The notes under the pieces: generated by a model
The model's database searches: none
What the model saw: the letters and a program-made list of their open reading frames with translations, nothing else
What the model was told of the DNA's origin: nothing
Translations under genes and position numbers: made by a program
Part shown: positions 1 to 7,214 of the stretch, one piece after another
How positions within the stretch are numbered: position 1 is the first letter of the stretch
How the letters are laid out: the number at the start of each line of letters is the position of its first letter
NCBI GenBank assembly: GCA_022712335.1
Contig: JALAGR010000161.1
Coordinates: forward strand, 1-8,044
Source of the DNA: Pediococcus sp.
Lineage (GTDB): Bacteria; Bacillota; Bacilli; Lactobacillales; Lactobacillaceae
Length of the DNA stretch: 8,044 bases
Direction: 5' to 3'

Positions 1-2
1 TT

Positions 3-110
3 TTAAAGTGGCCCTGCATCGTGATGGCTTCAGTTATTGCAATTAGGATTTTTATTTTGTTAGTTGAATTGGCGATGAGTCTGGGTGTTACTTATTTGTT
101 ATCGTTTTGA
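3..110 (+). CDS. possible 3' end of a membrane protein gene, cut by the left edge
   Basis: Reading frame 3 is open from the window edge to a TGA at 108-110 and gives about 35 residues. They are mostly hydrophobic (for example the run IAIRIFILLVELAM), as in a C-terminal membrane segment. No start or ribosome binding site is visible because the frame runs off the edge. I do not recognise the protein. The evidence is weak: T-rich DNA yields hydrophobic residues by chance, 35 codons is short, and no terminator hairpin is seen between the stop and the tRNA promoter. A second frame (frame 2) stops at 44-46 and could equally be the end of a gene. Treat this as a candidate only. Confidence 0.2.
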   Translation, partial: LKWPCIVMASVIAIRIFILLVELAMSLGVTYLLSF

Positions 111-153
111 ATTAAAATTACTTGCTATAGTCGTCATTTGCTATCAAACTCTA

Positions 154-182
154 TTGCACTACTTTTTAATTTTTGATAAAAT
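154..182 (+). promoter_or_regulatory. promoter of the serine tRNA gene
   Basis: A TTGCAC -35 box at 154-159 and a TAAAAT -10 box at 177-182 are separated by 17 bp, which fits a sigma-A-type housekeeping promoter. Initiation is expected near 189, only about five bases before the mature tRNA 5' end at 194, so the 5' leader removed by RNase P would be very short. The assignment rests on box match, spacing and position. Confidence 0.7.
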
Positions 183-193
183 TGTACTGTTAT

Positions 194-281
194 GGAGAGT
201 TGGCAGAGTGGTAATGCATCGGACTCGAAATCCGACGACCCGGCTAATACCGGCGCGCAGGTTCAAATCCTGTACTCTCCT
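194..281 (+). tRNA. tRNA-Ser, anticodon CGA
   Basis: The full cloverleaf can be drawn. The acceptor stem GGAGAGT (194-200) pairs with ACTCTCC (274-280). The D stem is GCA/TGC (203-205, 215-217). The anticodon stem TCGGA/TCCGA encloses the loop CTCGAAA (224-230), with anticodon CGA at 226-228. The T stem GCAGG/CCTGT surrounds TTCAAAT (262-268). A 21-nt variable region (236-256) forms its own 4-bp CCGG/CCGG arm, which marks a class II tRNA. Together with CGA this makes it a serine tRNA reading UCG codons. The 3' CCA is not encoded and must be added. The base after the acceptor stem (281) is T, whereas G is usual at this discriminator position in bacterial serine tRNAs. The gene has its own promoter and is followed by a hairpin terminator, so it appears to be a single-gene unit. 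Confidence 0.97.
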
Positions 282-301
282 TATTATTTGATAAAACCAG
301 T

Positions 302-343
302 AGAAAAAGCTAAGCTCGTTAATACGCGTGCTTAGCTTTTTCT
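302..343. terminator. bidirectional hairpin terminator between tRNA-Ser and panE
   Basis: A perfect 14-bp inverted repeat joins AGAAAAAGCTAAGC (302-315) to GCTTAGCTTTTTCT (330-343) across a 14-base loop. The outer part of each arm is an A or T run, so transcripts from either side end in a U-rich arm. It lies 21 bases after the tRNA on the plus strand and 10 bases after the panE stop on the minus strand. It probably ends both transcripts. Confidence 0.88.
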
Positions 344-353
344 AATTCCATCT

Positions 354-1277
354 CTACAGTTCTTCTTTCGCATGAATCATATCAGTAATCATCCGATTGA
401 TTGGTGTCATAATCTCATGTTTCACACCAAGCTTAGCAATATATCCGTTCAAGAAGTCCACTTCTGTTTTGCGTCCCTTTTTCAAATCCTGGTACATTGA
501 AGGATAGTGTTCCCCACTAGCTGATGGATCAAATTGTGCTTTTAAAATATCTTTAATTTCTGCAGAATCAAATTTTATTTCCTCAGCTCGAGCTACTTTG
601 TCAATTTCATTCAAAATCAATTCAGCCATATCAAAATTAGTTGAAATCCCTCCAAATTGTTCAACATTGCAGTCTAAAATCGACGATAGTGGATTGATAA
701 CACAGTTAAACGCTGCCTTGCGCCAAATCGTTGCAAGTACGTCATCAGTCAATTCAGCATTCAAGTGAGCTTGATTCAAGAGTGCTACAATTTGTTCCAA
801 TTTCTCTATATCAACATTCTTATCAGCTGCCTGTAGTGATATACTTCCAGAACCTGTCACTTTAATTTTTCCCGGTCCCAGTAATTCTGATGACCATAGC
901 GTTACTCCAGCAATAACATGGTCTCTACTAACAAATTGTTCGATTGTTTCGATGTTACCCAATCCATTAGAAAGCGTCAGAATATACGTATTTCCGTCGA
1001 TTACCGATTGAATCTCCTGCAACATTCCTTTCATCTGCATTGCCTTAGTAAATACAATAATCAAGTCAAAATGTTCTTTCACATTCTCTGGTAGATAAAT
1101 TGGAATTTTATAACTAGCATGTTGTTCCTTACTATTTTCAACATCTAATCCAGCATCATTAATCTGACTAACATGTTCTTCCCATTTATCAATCATTGTA
1201 ATGTCAACACTAGCGTTAAAAAACATTGTAGCAAAACGTGCTCCCATGGCTCCAGCACCCGCAATTGCAACTTTCAT
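354..1277 (-). CDS. panE: ketopantoate reductase-family 2-oxoacid reductase
   Basis: The product of 307 residues belongs to the PanE/ApbA family, whose type reaction is NADPH-dependent reduction of 2-dehydropantoate to pantoate in pantothenate and CoA synthesis in the cytosol. Visible marks are the N-terminal Rossmann glycine motif GAGAMG (7-12), FTKAMQ (76-81, K78), SNGLGN (103-108, N104), the catalytic-lysine region RKAAFNCVINPLSS (186-199, K187) and the C-terminal segment SMYQD...GRKTEVDFLNG (260-278, with E272). The length is normal for the family. The ATG is preceded at six bases by AAGGAGG (1284-1290), which overlaps the stop of the upstream transporter gene; the 11-nt gap suggests translational coupling. 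Some lactic acid bacterial members of this family act as D-2-hydroxyacid or D-mandelate dehydrogenases. The transporter and LysR partners make that role at least as likely as vitamin synthesis. Family assignment is firm; substrate and gene symbol are provisional. Confidence 0.88.
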   Translation of the reverse strand: MKVAIAGAGAMGARFATMFFNASVDITMIDKWEEHVSQINDAGLDVENSKEQHASYKIPIYLPENVKEHFDLIIVFTKAMQMKGMLQEIQSVIDGNTYILTLSNGLGNIETIEQFVSRDHVIAGVTLWSSELLGPGKIKVTGSGSISLQAADKNVDIEKLEQIVALLNQAHLNAELTDDVLATIWRKAAFNCVINPLSSILDCNVEQFGGISTNFDMAELILNEIDKVARAEEIKFDSAEIKDILKAQFDPSASGEHYPSMYQDLKKGRKTEVDFLNGYIAKLGVKHEIMTPINRMITDMIHAKEEL

Positions 1278-1288
1278 CAGCTTCCTCC

Positions 1289-2488
1289 TTATTTATTTTC
1301 TAAAATCCTTTTGGCTTTCAAATATTTCAAACGAATAATATGAATTAATCCAACACCAACGATTAGCAGTATAATTGACATGATAAAGACGCTATTAAAA
1401 GTCTTAGTAATTTTGAACATGTAAGACGTTACATATGGTGCAATTACTGCACCAATAGCAAAGCCAAAGTAAATAAATGCATAATTTAATCCTTGATTTC
1501 GAAGGCCAAAATTAGAACTAGTAATGCTCGGAAAAATGGTCAAAACTCCGGCATAAGCGAACCCAATTCCTAAAGCGCTAATATAAAACGTCACAGTATT
1601 ACCGTTAGAAATTAGTAGCAAGCCCATTAGCAACGCCATCATAATGTAGACCAACGTTAGCGTATTATATTCTCCAATCAAGTCTGAAACAGTGCCCCAA
1701 ATTAATCGTCCAACTGAATTAAAAATAGAGACTAGACTTACAATCACAGCACCACCAGCGAGACCAAATTGTCCCATCCCAATTTGAGCAGATGAGCTAC
1801 TAATTACCATCCCAGAAAAAACACCAATTGCCATTACGCAAAACATGATCCAAAATCGATTATCAGCTAGCATTGCTTTCCAGTCTTTATCCATTGGTGA
1901 AGATGCAACGCCACCACTATTTTTAGCTGGTGCGCTTTTGATAAAAAATTGAACAACAAAAAGTACTACTAAATACACGATTCCTAGACAAAGTAAAGAA
2001 TTACTAATATCCATTATTGAAAGAAAATACTTAGCTAGAGCCGTACAAAGTAATGTCCCAATTCCAACTCCAGCTAAAACACAACCAGATGCTAGCCCTC
2101 TTTTATCTGGAAAAAATTTAATCGCGTTGTTTAAATTTCCAGTAAATGCTAATCCCGAACCGATACCTGCTAACAAACCATAAGTCAGTAAAAGCATCGG
2201 GAGCGTCTTAACAAATCCCGATAAAATGAAGCCGAGTGAAAATAAAATTCCTCCTAAAACAATCGCTAATTTTCCATGTCCCTTATCGATCATGGCACCA
2301 CCAATGATCATCGGAATTGGGATAATCCCCATATTGATTGAAAATGCTAAAGCCAACAACGCAGGATCCCAATGATATTGAGCCATTAGTGGCGTTTTAA
2401 AAAAGCTAAACGCGTACACGCCACCCAAAACAAAGTTAATTAATACATGTGCTGCTAACATCACCCATCTATTCACAGTTATTTTCAT
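1289..2488 (-). CDS. MFS transporter, oxalate/formate antiporter (OFA) type
   Basis: This 399-residue integral membrane carrier has about 12 hydrophobic segments and a polar central loop (about 183-210, KSAPAKN...KDWKAML) that joins two six-helix halves. Segments resembling the OxlT/OFA family are NRWVMLAAHV near the N terminus, the MFS motif A region GGAMIDKGHGK (63-73), YGLLAGIGSG (103-112), KFFPDKRGLASG (124-135) and SVGRLIWGTVSDLIG (258-272). Family members exchange or take up small carboxylates. The second basic residue that OxlT uses for oxalate (a lysine in TM11) has no obvious counterpart in YAFIYFGFAIGAVIAPYV (336-353), so oxalate itself is doubtful; this is inference without an alignment. 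AAGGAG (2495-2500) lies six bases before the ATG. It is the first gene of an operon with panE and is transcribed away from the LysR gene, the likely regulator. Confidence 0.87.
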   Translation of the reverse strand: MKITVNRWVMLAAHVLINFVLGGVYAFSFFKTPLMAQYHWDPALLALAFSINMGIIPIPMIIGGAMIDKGHGKLAIVLGGILFSLGFILSGFVKTLPMLLLTYGLLAGIGSGLAFTGNLNNAIKFFPDKRGLASGCVLAGVGIGTLLCTALAKYFLSIMDISNSLLCLGIVYLVVLFVVQFFIKSAPAKNSGGVASSPMDKDWKAMLADNRFWIMFCVMAIGVFSGMVISSSSAQIGMGQFGLAGGAVIVSLVSIFNSVGRLIWGTVSDLIGEYNTLTLVYIMMALLMGLLLISNGNTVTFYISALGIGFAYAGVLTIFPSITSSNFGLRNQGLNYAFIYFGFAIGAVIAPYVTSYMFKITKTFNSVFIMSIILLIVGVGLIHIIRLKYLKAKRILENK

Positions 2489-2494
2489 AATCTA

Positions 2495-2500
2495 CTCCTT
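2495..2500 (-). promoter_or_regulatory. ribosome binding site of the MFS transporter gene
   Basis: AAGGAG on the minus strand lies six bases upstream of the ATG at 2486-2488. It supports this start over later internal methionines. Confidence 0.8.
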
Positions 2501-2537
2501 GATCGTTATGCTATTCACAATCTATCTTTTTGTTTCA

Positions 2538-2566
2538 ATGATATGATTAAGCAATTTTTTAAACAA
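2538..2566 (-). promoter_or_regulatory. promoter of the transporter-panE operon
   Basis: Read on the minus strand, TTGTTT (2561-2566) and TATCAT (2538-2543) are separated by exactly 17 bp. Initiation would fall near 2531, giving a leader of about 40 nt before the transporter start. It is the best-spaced promoter I could find on this strand. The LysR-side promoter on the plus strand is not clear; a TTGTTA at 2569-2574 could be a -35 box but lacks a convincing -10 at 17 bp. Confidence 0.55.
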
Positions 2567-2573
2567 GATTGTT
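2562..2573. promoter_or_regulatory. candidate operator palindrome in the divergent region
   Basis: AACAA-GA-TTGTT is a 12-bp interrupted palindrome centred between the divergent genes. It overlaps the -35 box of the transporter promoter. LysR-type regulators usually bind short dyads of the T-N11-A kind in such regions, so this is a plausible contact point for the regulator encoded alongside. The motif is short and AT-rich and could arise by chance. Confidence 0.3.
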
Positions 2574-2612
2574 AAAGCTATCATTCCAATAGACAAAAAC
2601 TATCACTTAAAT

Positions 2613-2617
2613 GGAGG
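2613..2617 (+). promoter_or_regulatory. ribosome binding site that sets the LysR start
   Basis: GGAGG at 2613-2617 lies five bases before the ATG at 2623. An in-frame ATG at 2611 overlaps this site and has no ribosome binding site of its own, so 2623 is preferred. Confidence 0.75.
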
Positions 2618-2622
2618 CCAAA

Positions 2623-3513
2623 ATGAATCTACGACAATTAGAATGTTTTTTAACTTTAAGTGAAGAATTAAATTATCATCGAGCAGCCAATCGGTTATTT
2701 ATTTCACAGCCCTCGTTGAGTACGCAAATTCAAAATTTGCAAAAAGACGTTGGCACAGCGCTGTTTAAAAAGGTTGGACGTCATATCGAGCTTACCGAAG
2801 CTGGTCAATTACTATCCGTACGTGCAAAGGAAATACTGATGCAAGTACGAGCAACCGAAAACGAAATTCAGTCTTTTTACAAAAATGACCGTTCACTAAT
2901 CAAAATTGGATTATCGGGCAACCATTTAATTGCGCCAATCCTAAAAAAATTTAAAAAGGAGCATCCGCATACTTTAATTTCTGTACGCGAATACTCCACT
3001 CCCAACACTATTAAAAAAATAATCAATCGTGAAATCGAATTCGGAATAATTTTTTCATCCATTAAAAATCCTAGTATTGAATATATACCTTTATTCACCG
3101 AAGAGCTTGTTGCTGTCATTACTGTAAGCAATCCGTTAAATGATTTATCTAGCATCACTTTACTAGAGATTCAATCCTCACCTTTAGTCGTTTTAAATCC
3201 TAATTTTTATGTTCGTAATATCTTAGATAGTGCTTTTCAAGATGAGATGGCGAACCCCAATTATGTTTTAGAAGTAACTACCTACCAAAATTGTTTAAAT
3301 GCCATTCGCTTAATGAATGGGATCACTTTCGTTCCTAAATCTTTTTTTAGAACAATCAAAAACCTTGGACTAGCTAACGATTTAGTTTCACTTAAAATTG
3401 ATGGCAATTTTGTCCAGCAACCAGTTGGAATTGCATCTCGAATTGATTATCCCTTTGATAAAACTACGAAAGACCTGGTTAATGCGGTTAAACTGTTTTA
3501 CCATCCGGTTTAA
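2623..3513 (+). CDS. LysR-family transcriptional regulator
   Basis: This cytosolic DNA-binding regulator has 296 residues from the preferred start, a normal length for the family. The first 60 residues form the winged helix-turn-helix: MNLRQLECFLTLSEELN, then AANRLFISQPSLSTQIQNLQ as the recognition region (about 21-40), and the closing LTEAG (57-61). Residues from about 92 to 293 form the periplasmic-binding-protein-like effector domain that senses a small molecule. Four codons of the longer open frame (from 2611) were trimmed because GGAGG lies inside them. The gene is divergent from the transporter-panE operon with 134 bp between the starts, the classic arrangement for a LysR protein controlling its neighbour. 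The inferred role is activation or repression of that operon in response to the transported acid or a derivative. I cannot name the effector. Confidence 0.9.
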   Translation: MNLRQLECFLTLSEELNYHRAANRLFISQPSLSTQIQNLQKDVGTALFKKVGRHIELTEAGQLLSVRAKEILMQVRATENEIQSFYKNDRSLIKIGLSGNHLIAPILKKFKKEHPHTLISVREYSTPNTIKKIINREIEFGIIFSSIKNPSIEYIPLFTEELVAVITVSNPLNDLSSITLLEIQSSPLVVLNPNFYVRNILDSAFQDEMANPNYVLEVTTYQNCLNAIRLMNGITFVPKSFFRTIKNLGLANDLVSLKIDGNFVQQPVGIASRIDYPFDKTTKDLVNAVKLFYHPV

Positions 3514-3523
3514 TAAACAAAAA

Positions 3524-3562
3524 AGACATTGTTCTCGGCGTTAAAGCGCCTAAACAATGTCT
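3524..3562 (-). terminator. terminator of the rnz-apt operon, possibly shared with lysR
   Basis: AGACATTGTT (3524-3533) pairs perfectly with AACAATGTCT (3553-3562). Inside, GGCG (3537-3540) pairs with CGCC (3547-3550) around a six-base loop, separated from the outer stem by small unpaired stretches. On the minus strand the hairpin is followed by a run of six or more T from 3524 down, so it is a strong terminator just after the apt stop (3567). On the plus strand it lies ten bases after the LysR stop, but the T run is poor, so termination from that side is less certain. Confidence 0.85.
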
Positions 3563-3566
3563 CTTA

Positions 3567-4085
3567 TTAATATTCCATCAATGCCAATGTATCATAGTCT
3601 TTAATTTTTTCACGGCCATTAAGATCTTTTAACTCAATAAAGAATGCAGTTCCTACGACAACACCACCAAGTTTTTCAACTAATTCGATGGTTGCTGCGA
3701 TCGTTCCACCAGTTGCTAGGAGATCATCAGTGATCAAAACTTTTTGACCAGGTTTGATTGCATCCTTTTGAAGATACAATTCTGATTTTCCATATTCTAG
3801 ACCATAGCTAGCTTTAACTGTTTCGCGTGGTAATTTCCCTTTTTTACGCGCTGGTGCAAACCCGATGCCCATTGCATAAGCAACTGGACAACCCACGATA
3901 AATCCACGTGCTTCGGGTCCCACAATCATTTCAACGCCCTTATCTTTGGCAAATTTAATGATGTCATTAGTTGCTTGACGATAGGCATCGCCATTTTCCA
4001 TCAAAGGTGAAATATCGCGAAATGTTACACCCTTTTCTGGAAAGTCTTGAATACTTGCAACGTAATCATGTAAATCTAATGTCAC
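3567..4085 (-). CDS. apt: adenine phosphoribosyltransferase
   Basis: This purine-salvage enzyme converts adenine and PRPP to AMP and pyrophosphate in the cytosol. The product has 172 residues from a GTG start, a typical length. The PRPP-binding signature [13 protein letters not shown] lies at 116-128. The segments [10 protein letters not shown] (20-29), [11 protein letters not shown] (55-65) and the flexible-loop region [10 protein letters not shown] (79-88) are also characteristic. The open frame extends nine codons further up to an ATG at 4112, but those codons overlap the end of recJ. The AAAGGAG site (4095-4101) is placed for the GTG, and the N terminus [16 protein letters not shown] fits the family. 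Only one base separates the recJ stop from this GTG, so translation is probably coupled. It is the last gene of the operon. Confidence 0.96.
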   Translation of the reverse strand: MTLDLHDYVASIQDFPEKGVTFRDISPLMENGDAYRQATNDIIKFAKDKGVEMIVGPEARGFIVGCPVAYAMGIGFAPARKKGKLPRETVKASYGLEYGKSELYLQKDAIKPGQKVLITDDLLATGGTIAATIELVEKLGGVVVGTAFFIELKDLNGREKIKDYDTLALMEY

Positions 4086-4086
4086 T

Positions 4087-6408
4087 TTACGACACTCCTT
4101 TATTATCAACATTCATCAGTTGTTCAACTATAGTCGCTAGTTCATCGCCACTACTATAGAGTAATTTTTCCTGAGTTTGAATTAATTCTTCACGCTTCTT
4201 ATATGCTGGTGCTTCAGTAAGCTGGTGCTGCTGTGCTTCAGCATTAATAAAAAGAAGACCGTTTTCTATTCTAACAAAATTCAACTCAAAAAACACTTTT
4301 ATCATGAAGTTGACTTTTTCTTGGTCAATTTTTAACTTCGCTCCCAGTTGATTGATGTCAGCTTTAGTTAACTTTTGCGTTTTTACAATGCCAAAAATCT
4401 GTTTGAATTCTAAACGACTTGGCATCCCACTCGCATAAAAATCAACGTTGTGGAAGAAGTACGTTACAATTTGTTTTGGACTATTTGCTTTAACGACTTC
4501 TGCTAATTCATCCAAATTGTCTGGGCAATCCACCAGCACAATTGCATCATTTTTTGTAATTGCTGACGAACGGTAATGATAGAATTTACGTTCAAGATTT
4601 TGTCCTTGAATTAGTTCCATCAATTTTTGATTGAAGAAAACGTATTGCGTATCGTTTTTAAATAAATTTTTATTTAAATTCGATGTCCGTTGATCAATAA
4701 TTTGTAACCCATCAATCTTAATATCATCCGTCATGAATTGGACTGTTACCTTACCACGCCATTCGTTCGTATTAACTGTTCCGGCTAAGCTAATTGGGTT
4801 AGTAACATTATTTAAAACGTCTGTTAACTCGCCTCGTTTAAATGCAATTGCATTAATACTTTGATTGCCGTCGTCTACTGCAAATTTCAAATGTGAACCA
4901 TCTTTCCCAATGGCTTTCGCTTCTTTAACATGCACATTTTCAAGTTCAAACTTAGGAATCGAATTGTTAGTTCCAAAAGGTCCCAATGCCTTGATTTCCG
5001 AAACTAACTGTTCCGTCAATTCTTCAATTTTTACCTTTAGGTCAATTTGTAAATGTGGCTGCTGTGTTGAATCTAATCTGACTGCATTAGCAGCTGCTTC
5101 TAACTGATTAGCTAAATCAGCTAGATGAGCATCCTCTACCGTAATCCCAATCGCCATATGATGCCCACCAAAGCCAACAAATTGATCTCGAATTGGATCA
5201 ATTGCTTGGAATAAATTTAAAGTTTCAACACTTCGGCCCGAACCTTTATAAACTCCATTACCTGCTTGATCACTGAGAACAATCGTTGGCTTATTAGTTA
5301 ATTCAACAATTCGACTAGCAACAATTCCCAGCACACCTTGATGCCAATCGTGTCCAGCAATTACTAATGTCTGAAGGTCCTTATGTTCTTCATCTAACGC
5401 TATTTTTTCAGCTTCGGTGTAGATATCACTAACTAATCCCTGACGCTTTGAATTAACACTGTTAATTTCCTTAGCAATTGCCGCAGCTTCTTCTTCATCA
5501 AAAGTTGTCAATAATTCCACCGCTCGACAAGCATTTTCTAATCTACCGACCGCATTAATTCGCGGAGCAACGGTAAATCCAATATCCTGCTCGTCAAAAT
5601 GACTTAAATCGGCACCTGAAACTTCAATTAACTTTTGAAGTCCAATTCTTTGTGTATTAGGAATCATTTCTAATCCCTTTTTGACCAAGAAACGATTTTC
5701 ATCAGTCATTGAAACTAAATCAGCGATTGTTCCAATTGCATACAAATCCAGAAACTCTTCAGGGACTTCTTCCAATAAAGCCGTTGCAACTTTAAAAGCC
5801 ACACCAACTCCAGATAGATCGCCAAAAGGATAATCACCATCTGGATGTCGAGGATGCACAATTGCATAAGCTTCAGGTAAAATTTTAGGCATCTCATGGT
5901 GATCGGTAATAATGACGTTAACATCGTTACTCTCAGCAAATTTGATGGCTTCATTACCAGCAATTCCATTATCCACCGTAATAATTAATTGAATACCTTC
6001 ATCATTAATAAAATGCTGGTACTCGTCTAAATTAGGTCCATAACCATCTTTAAAACGATCTGGCACAAAATATTGTACATTGGCTCCTAATTGATCAAGA
6101 GTCTCGTACATAATTGTTGTACTAGTCACGCCATCAGCGTCATAATCACCGTATACAAGGATTTTTTCATTTGCTTCAATTGCAACAAAAATTCGATCCA
6201 ATGCTTTTTGCATATCGTGAAGTAACATCGGATCATGTACAGCAGCCATATCGTCCCTGATAAAATTTTGAATAGCTTCACTTGTTTTAAATCCTCTAGC
6301 AACCATGATTTTTACCATCGTTGCACTTAGCTTCGTTTCAGATACAAGTTGATTGATATCGACATCATCAAGGACCTCAACTTGCCAATTAAACCTATTA
6401 TCTTTCAT
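4087..6408 (-). CDS. recJ: single-stranded-DNA-specific exonuclease RecJ
   Basis: RecJ degrades single-stranded DNA 5' to 3' in recombinational repair and mismatch repair in the cytoplasm. The product has 773 residues, close to the usual Firmicutes length. The DHH phosphoesterase core shows [13 protein letters not shown] (85-97), ITVDNG (143-148), the metal-binding DHH at 169-171 and [10 protein letters not shown] (225-234). The DHHA1 part shows [16 protein letters not shown] (352-367), GSGRSV (389-394) and [10 protein letters not shown] (412-421). An OB-fold-like region follows (about 450-570). A C-terminal extension of about 200 residues (571-773) corresponds to the extra RecJ domain of Firmicutes. 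All core motifs are intact. The ATG is preceded by TTGGAG (6415-6420) at six bases. The gap to the SDR stop is 12 nt, and the stop is one base from the apt start. Confidence 0.97.
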   Translation of the reverse strand: MKDNRFNWQVEVLDDVDINQLVSETKLSATMVKIMVARGFKTSEAIQNFIRDDMAAVHDPMLLHDMQKALDRIFVAIEANEKILVYGDYDADGVTSTTIMYETLDQLGANVQYFVPDRFKDGYGPNLDEYQHFINDEGIQLIITVDNGIAGNEAIKFAESNDVNVIITDHHEMPKILPEAYAIVHPRHPDGDYPFGDLSGVGVAFKVATALLEEVPEEFLDLYAIGTIADLVSMTDENRFLVKKGLEMIPNTQRIGLQKLIEVSGADLSHFDEQDIGFTVAPRINAVGRLENACRAVELLTTFDEEEAAAIAKEINSVNSKRQGLVSDIYTEAEKIALDEEHKDLQTLVIAGHDWHQGVLGIVASRIVELTNKPTIVLSDQAGNGVYKGSGRSVETLNLFQAIDPIRDQFVGFGGHHMAIGITVEDAHLADLANQLEAAANAVRLDSTQQPHLQIDLKVKIEELTEQLVSEIKALGPFGTNNSIPKFELENVHVKEAKAIGKDGSHLKFAVDDGNQSINAIAFKRGELTDVLNNVTNPISLAGTVNTNEWRGKVTVQFMTDDIKIDGLQIIDQRTSNLNKNLFKNDTQYVFFNQKLMELIQGQNLERKFYHYRSSAITKNDAIVLVDCPDNLDELAEVVKANSPKQIVTYFFHNVDFYASGMPSRLEFKQIFGIVKTQKLTKADINQLGAKLKIDQEKVNFMIKVFFELNFVRIENGLLFINAEAQQHQLTEAPAYKKREELIQTQEKLLYSSGDELATIVEQLMNVDNKGVS
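4095..4101 (-). promoter_or_regulatory. ribosome binding site that sets the apt start
   Basis: AAAGGAG on the minus strand lies within the last codons of recJ, nine bases before the GTG at 4083-4085. It favours this GTG over the upstream in-frame ATG at 4110-4112, which sits ahead of the site. Confidence 0.8.
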
Positions 6409-6420
6409 TAACTACTCCAA

Positions 6421-7206
6421 TTACTTTCGATTAATCAAAGGACTATTAACGATTAAATCACCCATTGTTGGAAATAACGTGTACAAAATCGCACCGAATC
6501 CCATCACTCTAGGTACGTTAATCTCCCTAAGATTTTCATTAACTGATTTGATTGCTAACTCTGCGACTTGATCTGAATCAATCACAAACTGTTGAACACC
6601 CTTTAAATATTTACCACTAGGGTCAGCAATACTAAAGAAATTAGTGTCCATCGGTCCAGGATTGATTGTATGCACGTGGATATTGCGAGATTGCATCTCT
6701 AAGCGCAGTGCATTAGAGAATCCAACTACTCCAAACTTAGCACTAGCATACGTCGTTGTTTTAGCAGTAGCGATTTTGCCAGCAATTGATGCAATATTAA
6801 TAATGTCTGCAGCTTTTCCAACGTGGTCAACCATCAATGGCAACATCAAACGGGTAAATTTAATCATCCCCGTTAAATCCGTCGCAAAAGTCCGATCAAT
6901 TTGTTCAAAGCTCTGATCTAACAGATTTTCAAAGTAACCTAAACCTGCATTATTAACTAGCAAGTCTACCGTCCCCAACTGTGAAGTAATCCATTTTGCT
7001 GTTTGTCGAATTTGGTTTTCATCTGTCAAATCACACGCCAAACAAAATACACGCGCTGTTCCCCGTGCAATACAAATTCGTCCGGTTTCATTTAATTTCT
7101 CAGAATTTCTTCCAATCAAAACTAAATTGTCATATCGGGTGTGATTCAAAATTGCAATTTTACGTCCTAGACCGCTTCCTGCGCCAGTAATTACTGCTGT
7201 TGTCAT
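6421..7206 (-). CDS. short-chain dehydrogenase/reductase, substrate unknown
   Basis: This classical SDR of 261 residues is probably a soluble NAD(P)H-dependent oxidoreductase. The Rossmann cofactor motif TGAGSGLG is at 7-14, an arginine (R33) follows the second strand (LIGRN), suggesting NADP(H), NNAG is at 85-88, the catalytic Ser is S140 (IINIAS), and YASAK (153-157) supplies Y153 and K157. INPGPMDTNF (181-190) is the usual PG segment. The Asn normally found in the NxxG element is Asp here (TDLTG, 109-113). The tail (PRVMGFGAILYTLFP, 232-246) is somewhat hydrophobic and might touch a membrane or bind lipid. The longest frame begins with GTG at 7215, but that codon is part of the AAAAAGGAG ribosome binding site, so the ATG at 7206 is preferred. 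The gene is held between rnz and recJ in the operon; its substrate cannot be told from the sequence. Confidence 0.9.
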   Translation of the reverse strand: MTTAVITGAGSGLGRKIAILNHTRYDNLVLIGRNSEKLNETGRICIARGTARVFCLACDLTDENQIRQTAKWITSQLGTVDLLVNNAGLGYFENLLDQSFEQIDRTFATDLTGMIKFTRLMLPLMVDHVGKAADIINIASIAGKIATAKTTTYASAKFGVVGFSNALRLEMQSRNIHVHTINPGPMDTNFFSIADPSGKYLKGVQQFVIDSDQVAELAIKSVNENLREINVPRVMGFGAILYTLFPTMGDLIVNSPLINRK

Positions 7207-7214
7207 CAAAATCA

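Noticed and set aside
1..153. Regulatory RNA or minus-strand gene at the left edge
   Set aside because: No stable hairpin was found, and the only long minus-strand frame (about 30 codons) has no start signal or recognisable content.
85..291. 68-codon open frame on the plus strand overlapping the tRNA
   Set aside because: It runs through the promoter and the whole serine tRNA, has no ribosome binding site, and its tail is simply the tRNA translated.
2877..3158. 93-codon frame on the minus strand inside the LysR gene
   Set aside because: It lies wholly antisense to a well-supported coding region and has no recognisable motif.
194..3513. tRNA-Ser as attachment site, with the panE-transporter-lysR block as an integrated island
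   Set aside because: There is no integrase gene, no second copy of the tRNA 3' end near 3513 or elsewhere in the window, and no evident composition break.
3971..4159. Plus-strand frame across the recJ-apt junction
   Set aside because: It is antisense to two conserved genes, with no protein features.
4865..5107. Plus-strand 80-codon frame antisense to recJ
   Set aside because: It is a shadow of the recJ reading frame; no ribosome binding site or domain is seen.
5715..5969. Minus-strand 84-codon frame in another register of recJ
   Set aside because: recJ is intact through this region with all DHH motifs, so this is neither a frameshift nor a nested gene.
6353..6571. Plus-strand frame over the recJ-SDR junction
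   Set aside because: It is antisense to two intact genes and has no recognisable motif.
6644..7190. Two plus-strand frames antisense to the SDR gene
   Set aside because: Both mirror the SDR coding sequence, and neither has a start signal or conserved motif.
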